Source: Lineus longissimus (Eukaryota; Nemertea; Pilidiophora; Heteronemertea; Lineidae). From it: a stretch of 64,000 bases of DNA. Under the pieces are notes generated by a model. The model was not told where the DNA came from. It saw only the letters and a list, made by a program, of their open reading frames with translations, and searched no databases. The translations under genes were made by a program, and so were the position numbers. Below, piece after piece: positions 1 through 14,700 of the stretch; the stretch's first letter is position 1, and each line of letters starts with the position of its first letter. The stretch covers positions 9,884,953 through 9,948,952 of the forward strand of contig NC_088324.1 of NCBI RefSeq assembly GCF_910592395.1, read 5' to 3'.

Positions 1-345
1 AGCTTCCATCAGGTCATCACCAAACCACCTGCCACACCACTGCATCATAAGTGTTAGGGACCTTGGCAATTGGCAGCTTCCACCAGGTGATCACCAAGAC
101 CACCTGCCGCACCACTGCATCATAAGTGTTAGGGGCCTTGGCAATTGGCAGCTTCCACCAGGTGATCACCAAACCACCTACCGCACCACTGCATCATAAG
201 TGTTAGGGGCCTTGGCAATTGGCAGCTTCCACCAGGTGATCACCAAGACCACCTGCCGCACCACTGCATCATAAGTGTTAGGGGCCTTGGCAATTGGCAG
301 CTTCCACCAGGTGATCACCAAACCACCTACCGCACCACTGCATCA
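1..345. repeat. 74/75-bp tandem repeat, alternating subtypes
   Basis: About 4.6 copies of a 74-75 bp unit beginning AGCTTCCACCAGGTGATCAC, starting at 1, 75, 150, 224 and 299. Copies alternate between two variants (CACCAAACC, 74 bp; CACCAAGACC, 75 bp), so the true period is a 149-bp dimer. The array runs off the left edge of the window and ends abruptly near 345. No open frame spans it. It lies upstream of the first visible CCDC180 exon, probably in an intron. Confidence 0.95.
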
Positions 346-391
346 GGCTATCTTACACATGTCCTGTCTCTTCTCCTCTTCCCACCTCTTC

Positions 392-480
392 CTCTTGTCG
401 GAGTGACGCAGTGGAAACATCGGCATCATTCACCTCTGAGGTCCCGGGTTCAATTCCCAGTCAGTCTGTCAAAGAGAGTT
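392..480 (+). mobile_element. tRNA-derived SINE head
   Basis: The sequence GTGACGCAGTGGA resembles a pol III A box. About 45 bp downstream, GGGTTCAATTCCC is a good B box. The spacing is that of a tRNA, but the cloverleaf does not close, so this reads as a SINE head rather than a tRNA gene. Related heads recur near 8.2, 9.1, 11.7, 17.1 and 55.8 kb. Confidence 0.55.
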
Positions 481-721
481 GCCCTCTGCTGATGTGAGAA
501 AGGAAGCAACCGTCTTTTAGAGTGTATGTTCCCTCTGAATACTCGGTTTCCTCCTCTAACAGGAGTGGCCAAAATTTTGTCTGAAGAGCCATGAATGAGC
601 CAAGTAAGAGCTCACATACTCTCGACTCAATATGTGGGGTTCTGATAAGCAGATTTTGTAGCATAGCTTTACTTCCTCAAATATGCAAAAAGCATTTAGA
701 CTTATCATATTTTTCCTACAG

Positions 722-2658
722 ATCCGTGAGGTGTTCCGTACCTACACGGAGATGTTTGAAAAGATCTCCCACTTGATGGTGCCTGATCTACAGCGGTTCA
801 TGGACAGGGAATCACAGGTAGGACAAGGTGCATGAGAAGGAGGCCAAAAGAGTAGAAACCTTGTTTCTCATCGGCACCTGCAACTAAAGTTGTCGGCACA
901 CGAAAATATGTCTTAATATCAAAGTGTTATGATATCCATCCAAATCATGAGCAGCTCATTGATGATGAGATACCAAGTTTATGTCATTTAACACAAGGTC
1001 TTTGGTTACCTTCTTGTGTTTATTAGCTTCCGCTTTTGGACATCCCGTCGATGCTTTTAACTTGCTCTATTTCCAGTCCATCAACCAATCATTGTTGAGC
1101 AATAAACGTGCATACAGTGACCTCTATGGGAGGTTGTTGACAGCAGATATCGACCGTGAGAAACGGCATCACACGATATGGTGTAAGAGACTTGACGACT
1201 GGAAGAGATTGAATACTGAGTTGGCAGTGGAGAACTTCAGGTATGGCATCATTCAGTGTATTCCCTCAATTCGTTTTTTAAGAGGATGACCGAAAAGCCA
1301 ATGGCTATGACATATGATAGCCGCTGGATCAAAGTACCAGTGTACAAACTATCAAATACATGCACCTGGAATTTGAAAAAAGGACCCAACTTTGGTTAAG
1401 CACCCCTGTATTTTGACCTGTGTATTTTCCAGTGCATTCATGCGGAGTGACTCTGTTGTCAGTCCTCCAGAAGTGGAGAAGATCCTGCTGGCTATGATCA
1501 CCGAGGAGGAATCACAAAACAACAAGAGGCTGGAACTCATCAACTCGCTCAAGTAGGTGACCAAAACAAGGAATGTCGTGGCTGATAGCTTTCAATTTGG
1601 TTTACTGGACTACCAAAGTAAACCCAGGCCCTGGACTGCCCATTTGTTTCCCACTGACCCAGTGAAGTACAAAGTTAAGAGACCTGTCTTCAAAACCCTG
1701 GACAAACCCATTGCTTTCCCTTTCTTCTTTGAGAAAATAGAGTTCTGATGAGTTGGATTGGATGGCCTTACCAGTAAGCCAGCAGACATGGGGAACACAA
1801 TATAGGGCTGGTTGAGGCAGACTCATGGCTGTCTTCTGCTCTCTTTAGAGCTATGAGTTCATGACAAAAGTACTATATCAAATGATTAATTCTTTTAGGG
1901 AAATGATGCCTCCAGCCTCAACCAAGTCCGCTGTCTACCAATGGAACCAGCAAGTCATGGACATCACCAAAGAGATCGACACCAAAAACCAGGACTTCCT
2001 TCAGCGCTTGTATCAGGAGTATGAAAAAGCTTGCCAGAATTGTCTTGTAGCAGTTGAGGAGATGAAGGTACCAGACTAATTTAATTGGCTATGAGTACAA
2101 GTTGATTGACAGGTGTCGCAGATCTCGGGGCAACGTGTTGCATGTATGTATTTGTTATTTTTTACTACTGTAATTTTCCGTTCCTTCTTCAGGCCTCATT
2201 GATTGAGTCGGGGGTTTGCACGGAGCAGAAGGCAAAGGAGGTGATTAATGAACACTGTCTCCCACTGATCGGAGAGCGGCAGACGCAGTTTGAAAATACA
2301 CTAGAGACCATGGACGTGAGTACGGTTTGTCCAGGCCAACAAATAGTTGATTAAAAACAGCATCACCTTGGGGCCAACAAAAATTGTTTCTTTCCTGGAG
2401 TCATTCAAAATAAACAAACAAACAATGTACCCAGATGACTCAAAAACTCTTTGAAATTAATTCTAAGTCTGTATAATTGTGAAAATGAATGGCTTTTATT
2501 CGAAGTATCAAGCAACAAAATTGGCATTTGCATGAAAACTATTCTAAAACGCTGATAGGTTCAACATTCAAATTAGAAGCCAGGAAAAACACTGAAATGA
2601 CTTGTGAGGCTTAATTCTGGGACATGTTGTTTAGATGATGATGATGATGATGTTGATA

Positions 2659-2741
<83 letters not shown>

Positions 2742-5700
2742 GATGATGTTAATTTTCTTTTTAGAAAACCTTAGAGGAGGAGAACAAGATGACAATACAG
2801 CAGCTGAAATCTTTGTTTAAGTTTGCCCAAGGTAGCGCGCACGTCTGGGACGTCCATGAGATTGGCTTGGCCAGACAGGAACGAGGTTTACAAGAGAAAT
2901 TAGAAAACTGTCGACACGATCATGACAATGAAAATCAGGTAAATATTGAATTCAGAGTGGCCTTCTCCCAAAAGCTAATATCATACAAAGTCGTTTTTTT
3001 TCTGGGTGATGAAAATGTTGTCCTGGTTTATCTTGCAAATCAGTGACGAATTATAAAATTGTTTTTCAGGACAAAGAGGCAAACCTAGACATTATCATGG
3101 ACAGAATGCGCCAGGACGCATCGGAGGCGGCACTTACAGAGAGCCTCAAGAAAGCACTCGAAATGCTAAGCGCTATAAAACAAGGGTAAGCACTTTCATG
3201 TATTTCGATTTCATTACTTGATGGCCCTTCTGACAAACCTTGCCAATAGATCTGCTCAGAGTGGTGACTGCTTAGAAGGGCTGTACTGTACCTGATTGTT
3301 CCACTTTGGTTCCAGGTATGAAGTATTCCATGAAAACCAGCTCGACATCGTCAAGTTCTACCCAAGCATGGTAAAGAAAGAGCTTGAGCAATATGACGCT
3401 GCCATCTGCAAGTTCTTTGGTGTGCAGAGAGAGGTGAGAGAGTCTAGATCCTTCGGAATGGGGACCCAACAGTCAACTGAAGTCCAATAGAACTTGTGCG
3501 GTGACATCACTTTTGACCAGTAGTCTACTAGTTGACGTCAACAACGAAGTGTACCACGTGTGGATCACTTTTTAATGGGAATTAACGTGATGACATAAAT
3601 GCCGATATAACGCAGAAGTAGCGATACAATATCGCGCAACGTTAAAGCTCCATCGGTGCTTTGCCAAGGTATTCTGAAACATTAAGTATCTGAAGTTCAT
3701 CAAATGAAATATCACTTGTTTGCAGCAGAAGATTTTTGACACGGAAAGCGAGTCGCCGAGTTCAGCCCGACTTGAGGACGACAGCTCACCAAAGGCCAAA
3801 GGCAGCATGAAGAAGAAAACAAAAGCAAAGAGGCCGTCTGATCGTGTGAGGAGCAAGACACCAGATGAAGCTGTGAGTATTTACTTGGCTTGACTGGGTT
3901 TTTACTCCACATTGTGTTAGCTATTACTAAGAAAGAAGCACTGCAGTGAGTATTTACTTGGCTTGGCTGGGCTTTTACTCTACATTGTGTTAGCTTTTCC
4001 TAAGAAAGAAGCACTGCAGTGAGTATTTATTTGGCTTGGCTTTTACTCTGTATATTGCGTTAGCTTTTACTCAGAAAGAAGCATTACTCTATTTTGGGGC
4101 ATTTGCTTCTTTATCTTACTGCAAATAGATCATCAAGATGGCAGCATTTTTTGTGCTCCTTGTGTAATTGAAGTCTCGGACAATAGAGCTTGATGTCAGT
4201 TGAAAAAAATTCCATGATAAGTATAAACAAGGTCATGACGTCACGGCAGTGATGCACTTCAGGTATGGAGATTCAGGGTAGGCTGTCGAACATTCTATCA
4301 AATAAATCTTCATCGAAAGATGATCAAGATAAGAGAAACACTGTGATGGCTGAAAGTGATTTATTTTCAACAAAACTAAGAGATACAATTCTATCCACAA
4401 AATGTCTTTGCCTAAAAATTTACAATAATTCAAATGAACTTTTAAATAAAGCTTGAAATAAATACTGCATTAATCGGCCATAGTTGACTGGAATTTATTA
4501 TTTACATTAACTATACCCTGTCTCCACTCGATTGGTACAAGGGTAGGCTAGAGTGGCTCATTCACCGCCACATATATCTAAAGGTTTACAGTAGTCCAGG
4601 CGGTACGCCTAATGGAGAAGTTGGTGCCCCTCACAAACATTTAGCTCAGCACATGAGTGCTTCAAGCAGTTTTTGAATAGAGTTCAATAAGCATAGTACA
4701 GCGTGTTTAAGTGCTGAGGTGCATTATCACAGACTGTTTTGAATACCACCAACGTAACCCCTTCAGACCCTATGCAGTTTTGTCACAAAGATTTGAATGA
4801 AAAGGAAACCATATCTTAGTTTTACCTGGATGTACAGCTCAAAGAAGCGTCTTTCTATAACATATTTGACTAAGGATGTTTACTCTTCCACAGTGGGGTT
4901 GTGGCCTTTTGACAGAAACCTGTAAATGGCGCAGCGAGGCTTGTACCTTTTCAAGGTCCGTGCAGACATCAGGTATGGTATGGGAACATACCAGTATGAA
5001 CTAGTACAATACCAGTACAAACCTCATATTTTTATGAGAATTTTTCGTCCAAGGCATGTTTTTTTCTCGGGTGTATATTTTCTAGGATGAAACTGGCACT
5101 GCTACCCTTTTGCATGAAATTCACAGGACAATATCAGTTTCTCTTTAACTAAAGTGTTCTATGATGTATGCGTTGTGAATCACAGTTTCGTGTTTTCGAA
5201 CAAGTCATTCTCTAGCGTATGATCTTCAGGTGTATTTTGCCTAAAGAGCGGATTTATTCGCAATGTTCCATCATTGACTGGCCGACTGTAGCCAAACTCT
5301 GTATCCTCATACTCCTGCTGCAAGTCAAGTAACTTTTGAATGTCCAAACTCTCTAAAGTTTTACGATCAATCGTCCGACCCATTTCACTTTGGCTCCTTT
5401 GACGCCTGCGGACGCCGTTTTCAGTCTGCGATTGAACAGGTGTGACTAAAACAGGGACAGATACCCATAATTCTTTGGCCGTTTCCTTCTTTGTCTCGAT
5501 TTCGACTTTAAGTACCAATTCATAATGAATATCTATGATGTCGCATCCTTCCAGTTTTGATTCTGGGGCGTACGTAGGTATTGTCAGCTCAGCATTACTC
5601 CAGTGTCGACCCTCGCCCCGTGCCATTTCCCACTTATCATTTCGTTTTGATATCACCTGCACATGCGTGTGATTAGAATTTTGAGCATAAAAAGTGCTAT

Positions 5701-8700
5701 GCATGATTAACATTGCGTGTAACCCCTTGATTATTTTTGGACTATGATTATGAATTTCTGCGTTGATATCCATGTCATCCCCGGGGGCAAATCCCTGCCG
5801 CTTGAGGGAAAGTTTCGCGGTTACTTTTCCCGTGCGATACTTGGACCAATAGCGCTTGCTCACAGTCCTCTCGACACTCTCGTTGAGCATCATGGCCGAG
5901 AATGGAAAGTCTTTATTTGCAATCAGGAACGGCTCACTGGATATTGTCACCGTCTTGCCGTCCTCGGCACTGGCCTTGACCACGTATGTGACGCTGCCGA
6001 ACTTCCCGATAAACGATGATGGGAGTTCTAGCGGAAGCTCGTAGGAGAACGAAAACTCGTGCCACCCAGACGGCAGAACCATTTTTTCACCTGGCACCAG
6101 GGGCGCTAGCGTCACAGTCTGATTAATGTAAGTCTCCTCTGCTGAGAAAGTCTTCGCCAATTCGTCTTTCCAACTGACGCTGCCCATACCGAAGAAGTTT
6201 ATCCGCAGATAACGTAAAATCTCCTCCCCGTCAATGACGCGTACGAGCACTTTCCCCGAAATATTCTCGCCGGGTCTGAAGTGGTAGTGTGCGTCTATAT
6301 CATGGTCGAGCTGAATATCCAGTTTGGTTATGCGGCCCATTGTACCAGAATGCTGGTCAATCCTCATCTAGTGCATCAATACTATTTAAGACCAGAAAAC
6401 GATTTTCAAAGTTTAACTCTCATGAAGCATTCAGAGTTTGGCCCCTTATATGATGCAAATCTTTTAGTTCTTTAATTCTCCTGCTTTCACTTCTCCACAA
6501 TTTTGATTTCATGAAAGTTATCCCTCCTCTTAACTCAGAAAAATCACTTAAAAGTGCTTATCCTAATATGAAAACGTTGACATTGAGGGCACAGTATCCA
6601 CTTTTTGAATTTCTCAACATCAAGAAAGCAATTTTTCCGTAATCCTGGTAGAAAATGTTTTAAGTAATCCCAAAATTGTTGTTGAAATTGTTTTCCTCTC
6701 GAGTTTCCACCTCAAGATTCCTAATATTTACTTGTTGCTATCTCAGCATTGGGCCGTGAAATATTAATTCGACTTTTCAATTACCAACTCCTGAAAAGAT
6801 AATTGAAAAAATGCATTATTGATAAGTAAAGCCAGGTAAAAGCGACAGAAATGACTGTGTTGTCTATCGATACCGTCATCTGGTCCCTACTTCTGCCTGA
6901 GCTGAATCTGATTCTGAAAAAAGAAAGTGCATTGCAGTGTCTATAATTCATCACATGCAACAAAAATTGCTTGCCATAACAAGAGATTTTTGTCACAATT
7001 ATTATGGCATCAAATGAAACTTTCTCATTTCTAGGGGTCATGCAACAATCGGCTATCACGGCAACCTGTTATTATATGAAACCGACCGATAACCTATTGC
7101 TTGCAGACAAGAAATCCTCATCGAATGATAATTGTCACAGAATATGTCGCAGTGATAAAATTCGATTTTATGGGACATTTTCATTTTTAGGTACCATGCT
7201 TTTTCTATGTCCTTAACATTATGGCTACCTGGCAACTTCATGAAGTGGACCAAACGGTAATTGCATTGTCAATTTTGTCCCAAGAGTAACACGCAAACAT
7301 ATCAAATATTTACCAATCACTGCATGTTCAAGTGCTGAGATCCGGCTTTCAATATTAAATGAGGTGTGAATGGTGAAACAAGTTTATGGGTGTGTCCCAA
7401 ATGACGTGAATGAGAGACCTGGATAAAGTCATCATACGTCTTTTTATCCGTCATGTTTAGTTTTTAACGTCTGCTTCAGAACCAATCAAACCTTGAGTGA
7501 ATGTCACTCCAATGTACTTTCCTCTCTTAACAATTAAAAAGTGTTTTTTCGATGGTGCTTTATTCCTTATAAATCATCTTGTGACTCTTGAATTGGTCGG
7601 TACTATACTTTCACAATGTAAACACTTTGAACATTTTACCAAGACCAATTCTATGAAAACATGGTGTTTGAGTGCTCTCCGAATTGTAACCTGATTATTT
7701 TGACAGGATCACCAATGGTTCAAGTCATGTCCTGAAAAGTGAAGTTTGGGTCTATGTCCTGATTTACTGGCCAAGGTCTAACTATCTACCAGTAATGAGA
7801 AATCTTTGCAAATTTTTCGCCGAATTTTGATTTTACTCACTTCCCTGTCGAGTTCTGTTTGCTGTTAATGTGTACGTCTCTTAAATCTTGAAATATAATG
7901 AACTACATTCTCATTCAATCTGTTCGATATAGCGTTTCATCAGAGCCTCAGGCTGATTTGATATCGGTATGATAAAACATGTTAATCCAACCATGGCTAG
8001 GCCTACTCACTCACATTCCATAGGCTTGTAGCAGGAAGATGTCGAAGGTTTACTGGAATGTGTGCAAGATGGGAAGAACAAAGTGTTTGAGGGAAGTTTG
8101 AGGGAAGTTTGACCCATTTAAACCATAAAGTTGAATGATAATAGATTCGATTAAAATAAGGAATTTGTGTGTTAGAGGGGCTCCTAACCTGTGGTGATAG
8201 GGACTGTCAGACTCATAATCCGAAAAAAATGTTAGATCGATACCCGACACAGGCACACCACTTGTGGCCTTGGGCAAAGTACTTTACTTCCATTGATTGA
8301 ATAAGTCATCAGCATCATCATCATTAGGGATGGCAATTTTACGAACAGAGTTCCCATGTAAGCATCTAGGTTGACAAAGATTGTCACCAACTTGAAATTT
8401 TTGCTATCGGTTCTCTTTGGATATCATAAGTTTGCAACTGTGCTAAAGTGCTGACTATTACTCTGTAATTGCAGGTTATCAGTCGTTAGTTTTAGCAATA
8501 TTTATTTTGACCAGCTAGCTTGAATTGTTTGCCAATCATAATAGAGCTAGCATGGATTATTCATCACCGTGGGTTTCAATCTGTTACTGTTTACATGATG
8601 TAAACATCAATCGCTCTATGTATCACAAGCTTTTAGTCCCGACATAATTCTGTCTGAGAGAAAAATCAATCATATTCAAACAACGTGCTTAAAAATGTTC

Positions 8701-11700
8701 TCTTTTGTCATTATCGCAATCAATCTCGTTAACACTTTCAGTGCCATCTGAAATAGATTTACGTCACTTTCCTAGGAAATTAACCTTCTTCCAGCTGCAA
8801 ACCTCTGCTATAAAAGCTTCAATGTGACACCGGCGATAAACCATTCAAACGTATACCATAGTTGCAATGAAAATTGCCTGTCTGTTGGGCACTCAACATA
8901 AAAATTGGTGCTGTCGTACTCAGTCTGGGACTGTGGAAGATGAGACCATCACAAGCTACACTTGAATGACATGGTCCAGCTTGCCTAGTTGGTTTAGTTT
9001 GAATCTCAGTTTTAGATCTTAATCAAGTGACAGAACAATGAAGATGAAGTGCCTTGTCCAAGGTCATAAGTGATGTGTTTATATCAGAAATCAAACCCAC
9101 CATGTTTAGAATCCCTGACAGCAACGCTTGGCCTTTTGGGTGTGATTTAGACTTGGTATAGAATCTGTCTTTGTTCAGGATACTCTGCACTTTTACTACC
9201 ACAAACATGATATGAATTATAGATCTCACCATCCGTGTTTGTCGAGTGAAGTAGGCTTGTACCAGACACGAGTATGTCAAATCAATTAGTGAGAGTCGTA
9301 ATGTAAAGAGTCATTGTCCAAAATGGGTAGATATCAAATAAAAAATACGATTCCTGTAAGCACCGAATTGTAGACACAAATGCAAATAGTCAAATCCACG
9401 GGAGTTAGCCGAGCGATTGATTCCACACACGAGTACTAACTAGTCATATCAATTGTGTGCATTGTGGGTGTGGTATATATGATGGGCACAAAGAATGCTA
9501 TTGATATATCCTACTTGTGTGTATGTATACGATTCTTACTTTGTGCGCAATCAGTGCGTAACCACTGGCACTGACATCAAGTGATGACGGACCAGACTTT
9601 CGAGGACTTGTCATATACAGTGGATCCTCCCTGGCCCTTAGAGGACACCTCTCTACCAAAGGACATCCTCTCTATCAAGGACACTAGATTCAGTTCATGA
9701 AGACTTAGGAATAAGCTATTAACTATGGGCTTTTCCTTGTCCATAGAGCCCAACTATGACTCTGTATCCATGATATAACTATAAAAAGCCTACTGTAGTT
9801 ACGAGAACAATAAGTTTTGAAGGAGTAAGCTTGTTTATCAGAAACATCCACAAAAAATTCTCACCTGTCTGGCTGTGTCTTGTGATGTCAAGAAAATTAA
9901 AAAAGAACCAAGATCTCACCGATAATTTGTGGTCCTTCCTCATCTATACGCCTGACTTATGACTATGAAGTGTCCAAAACACAAGCTATAGGCCTATTAT
10001 AACCCAGAATATCCGTTTGGAAAAACAATTTGTCAGAAATATCCATAAAAATGTCTCACCTTTGATGACAAGAAAATTCCATAAACATGGTGTCACCCAT
10101 GATATGTGTGGTTGTTCCTCGTCTGTAGGCCTGGCTGTCACTATATGTATCCAAGACATAAGCTAGAGGCCCACACCAAACATGATGAATATAATCTATA
10201 TAGACATTGTCCGGTCACCGGAATTTGTGTGTGTGCACTTTGTATAACCCACAAGTTCAATACCACGTTTCAATCCAATGATTTTGAAAAATTGTTTTCA
10301 TACTTTGAGGCCACGAATATCAGTATCAATCTTAGCTAATTATTGTCTAGTCATGCACATGTGTCTCAATCATCACCAGGAAATTGTAGGTCATAGGTCT
10401 GAGACCTGCTCTTAGCTTGTTCAATTCAATTGGTTTGCTTTTTGACATCAGGTTCTCGAATCGAATTTGATATTGAACTTGTTGAGGCAAAGACCCAGGA
10501 GGGCCACGAAGCCGCTATTGATGATGATGAAGTACAGGTCCATGCATATGATTGTAATGGTTGGGTGCAGTGAGCCTAATGATATCCTATCAACCATCTG
10601 CCCCGCCCATGTTCTTTCTACTCAACAATCAACACATGTCGGGAAAATCATACTGTTTTATTGATTTTCATTGACTGAAGCATCATGTTTTTTATATGTG
10701 AACAATGACATTGCACGACTTAGTGCGGAAATGTGTTTTAATCGTACAAACGATGTGTTTGTATCATTTGTCCGGGAAATGGATCAAATATTTTCCTTAT
10801 TGTTTTAGTAAATTTCCTGTTTAACCAGGTCATTTCAGTGATAGTTTCGAAATTAGCCATGAAGCTCACCAGGTAGTGCCGAGTCTATTCATATTGTCAA
10901 AAGTCAGGCAATATAATGTGTCACCTTCAAACCCCTTTGACATGTTTGACTATCAGTAAAATTTCTATCCCCTATACCCCCCAGCCCGCCCTCCGCACGT
11001 CAATGTGTTGTAAGAGATGCCACAAACTTACCATTTAATCCATGTAATGCTCCATTATCAAAAAGAATAAAACAGAATTTCGAATATAGACGTCACACAT
11101 TGAATGTTAAACTTTCAATATCGGAGAATATTCTGACCCAACTACCAATAGTTTTATCATTGTATCCAAAACGAGACAGATTGATTGTTCAATACCATTA
11201 CGCGCACACTACACACGATGCTGGGCAATGATACCGTTCTCCCGCGCCATATGAATCAGCCGTTCAGCGTGTCAGGCACTCTTGAATTTCCCACGAAGCA
11301 CTCTGACACCTGGATATTTGTTCTGTTCACTTCGACAACAACGTCAAGTTGTGTTATAAGTGAAAAATAATTGATTCACGCCCGGTTGCGGAAGCTAGGC
11401 TTAAAGGCCCAGTACATCTATCTTTGTTAACATGATCACCAAATATCTTTGTGCCAGTTTCTCATGAAATGGGCTCAAGGTCATCAGGATTGGTGTACTC
11501 AAGCCTTAATGTGATATTTTGCCTCTCCTGTGTGAGCATTGTCATTGATTAGCACTGACTTTACCTTGTATTCAATCAAATCAGTAGGTTGATATTTCTT
11601 CTTTGGGTGGAGCTGATTATTTTCATGAAATCTAGACATTGATTGCCTGGGCACCTAATTTTTGAACCTAGTTATAGCTGAACATGTCATTGGCAAAGTG

Positions 11701-14700
11701 GTTGGCGTTCGAGTCATAATCAGCATGTCGTGGGTTCAACTCTCCAAAGGAGATCACATCTGTTTCAACTCTGAGTCCTTGAACAAGACACCTAACCGAA
11801 CCCTGCTTTGCTTCCCTTGGTCTCCAGCCTTACTCAAATAACGTTTACTTTCATGGCATTTTGCTTGAATATCCTTGTAGACAAAGACAATCCGCCACAT
11901 AGGGTTAACTAATTATGTACGTGCTCTACTTTGTCCATTGAGCTTCTTAAGATGAGAAATATATCCTTGAATAGGTCAATGAGAACTGGTTTGGGCGACC
12001 ATTGTCATCTGCAATTGCAATATTTATCATATATCTTTCATTCATTCAGTACATAGCCCATCCGACGACATTTTGCCTGCAGGTTTTTCGGTATATCGTT
12101 TTACCTTGAATCATGTGCCTCGGTCAAATAATAAGGCTGGAAGAAGTTAATATTGTGCTTCTTGCTTTAGGCAAACAAATTATATCTATTGCTTTTCTCT
12201 TGAAGAAAATTTGATAGCTGAATAATTTGCTGATTAAGCTGGGTTCTTATGTACCCATAGAATATTAAAAACTTCCTTTTGCTGTTGCTGAGTTCCTCTC
12301 CACATCCCTACCAAGGGAACTACACCTATCCCGGCCAATTCCTTCCCATATCAATCAAAAGGGAACCACAACCTCCCAGCCAGCTCCACCCTTTGGAAAT
12401 AATCTTGCAATCTTACCCGTCTAAATCTTTCAAATTTGTCAATTTCAGCGAAGCCCCCTCCCAGCAGCCGTAGCAGAGGTCCTCTCCACGTCCAAGGGAA
12501 CACAGTTTTTCGTCCTGACCATCGCCGGCGAGCATGGCATACAGCCCGATGAGCCATCTAAGGAGAAGACACCGGTTGGAGGAGATGGTGATGATGCTGC
12601 CACCTTCATGACCGAGGTAGAAGTGGAGTCTGTGCCCAAGTATATCTCCACAATTCACATCACCAATGGCACATTCAACGAAATTAAAAAACAGTATGTA
12701 TTTTTTTATGAGTGCAGATGGAAAATATCATTGCCCTTCTTGGCAAGTGACTGAAGTGGTTCCCGCTCGGGCGCTGTGGTTTACCGTGACGATTTTGCTG
12801 CTTTCTTTACCAGCTTTGTGGTACTAAGCAAATACTTCCATCAAAATCATTCCAACATGTGTGAAAGCTGCTGTAGTTGACACTTAGATTTATGGTTGCA
12901 ATATCATAATGACAGTGATACATGTAGATACGTCATAGTCAATATCTTCATCAATAGGGTGCGCCTGAACTTCCTCGACCACCTGGAGGATTGGGTGAAC
13001 CAGGCCATTGAGCGCTCAAACAGCGTGGTTGCCGCAAAATGTGAGGAACTGAACAGCGAACTGGATCTGCGCCAACATCTTCACAAGCCGAGGTCAAGAC
13101 GTGCCGAGATGGACGTGCATAATGTTCGTGCAGGTAAGACTCAGGAGTGTTAGAAAGTCTGTATAAAGGGTGTGGGGCATGTTGATTATTTGCAAGTTAA
13201 GTCTTTATGGTAGTGTAGTGCTTAAAGTGTCCAACTCGTGATCTGACTATAGGTTTCGGTACTGGACACCAACACATTGCTCGTCTTCTCGGGCAAAGTG
13301 CATACAATCCATCATCCTTTCAAATGAGATTGAAACAGTGATTCCTTGTATGCCTGGTGCCCTACATTGCAAGGGTAAGCAAAAGTCTTCATCCATGTGT
13401 GAAACATGTGTGGCTTAACTGACTCCACCTTTCTGGATGTACAAATAGACTAAACCACTGCCACAAGAACACTATTGTGCAACAGTGCTCACATCTGTGT
13501 GAGACAATGCTTACATTTGTGTGCAACAGTACAACAGTGCTCACATCTGTGTGAGACAATGCTTACATTTGTGTGCAACAGTACAACAGTGCTTACAATA
13601 ATGCATTCAGAAGAAGCTGCTCGTGACACAGTTTTACGTCATCATTCTTTCCTACAGCCGAGCTGGTGATGCACAATGAACGAGTGACCAGACACTGTCG
13701 GGGAATCACACAGGCCCTGAACGACCTGAAGCAACGCTTCAACGACCTGACCCACGAGCACAACAAACTGCTCGAGAAGTTTAGGAACGACATAGAAGCA
13801 CTGGAAACAGTGTTTGTAAATGCGACGAAATCTTCCAAGTAAGTACTGGACAATTTGTCTTCATGGGCTGTCCTATTCTCAATCGAGCAATTGTACCGAC
13901 ATCTACCTGTCTGTTACTTCTAAATACCTCTGCCATGCCGAACTTCTATTCAAAGTATATAGTGTTTATAAGGCTGACTTGCTTATAGATTTCTACTAAC
14001 GATAATTTTTCAACCCTATCTCTTTCAGACTGATTGCGTTGTCAAACACCCTGAGTGAGGAACTGGAGAAGTTCATGAATCAGATCAGAATCAGCCTGCG
14101 TCACTTCAGGAAGCACGTCGATGACACCTTACAGATGTTGCGAGACTCCAACGCTCGCTTCATTCGCTCGTTCAAGTAAGTTGATTGGCCATTAATCCCT
14201 CCTCAGACTTTAAAATAAAGACTACAGAGGAAACCTATGTTGTCGAAGAACCGCAGAAGTGACAGGGGCTGATGTTTCCACCTGGCATGGTGGGTTCAGG
14301 TCAGGCATCAATGGGTTCAACTGATGATATCATGACATTTTCTTCTGTAGAATTTTCTCCGATGGTGGTAACTTCTGTCCTGAGGAGATTGAGGAGTATC
14401 GTAAACGCCTGGAGAAGATGTCCCACAAGATCGACTCGTCTGAAGGTTTCATCATGTCCGACCTCGAGGGTATGGAGGCAAAGCACCTCGAGAAAGCCAC
14501 AAAGGTCTCAAATGAATTTGAGGACAGGTGAGTCTCAATGTGATATGGGTAGTTGTTTTGTGATCAAAGATATCTTCAGAGAAATTGCCTTTTGTTGCTT
14601 TTGCCGTTTTCTAGTGCCCTCCTGATTCAGATTGGCACTACATCAGGCTGCTAAAAGAGTTGGAAAGCCCTGCTCATCTATCTTTTCTTTGATCTGACAT

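Larger units (their letters stand above)
6341..10451. other. Large CCDC180 intron, no recognised gene
   Basis: Upstream side of the arrestin gene inside the 6.6-kb (or 8.6-kb, if the 10452 exon is not real) CCDC180 intron. AT-rich sequence with SINE-like segments near 8.2 and 9.1 kb and a MITE fragment at 9618. Short open frames here show no family similarity that I recognise. The arrestin promoter should lie just above 6340, but I see no clear TATA element. Confidence 0.6.

Noticed and set aside
2635-2820. Reading frame of more than 30 consecutive Met
   Set aside because: Produced by the (ATG)n microsatellite in an intron; the true exon downstream uses the frame starting KTLEEEN at 2765.
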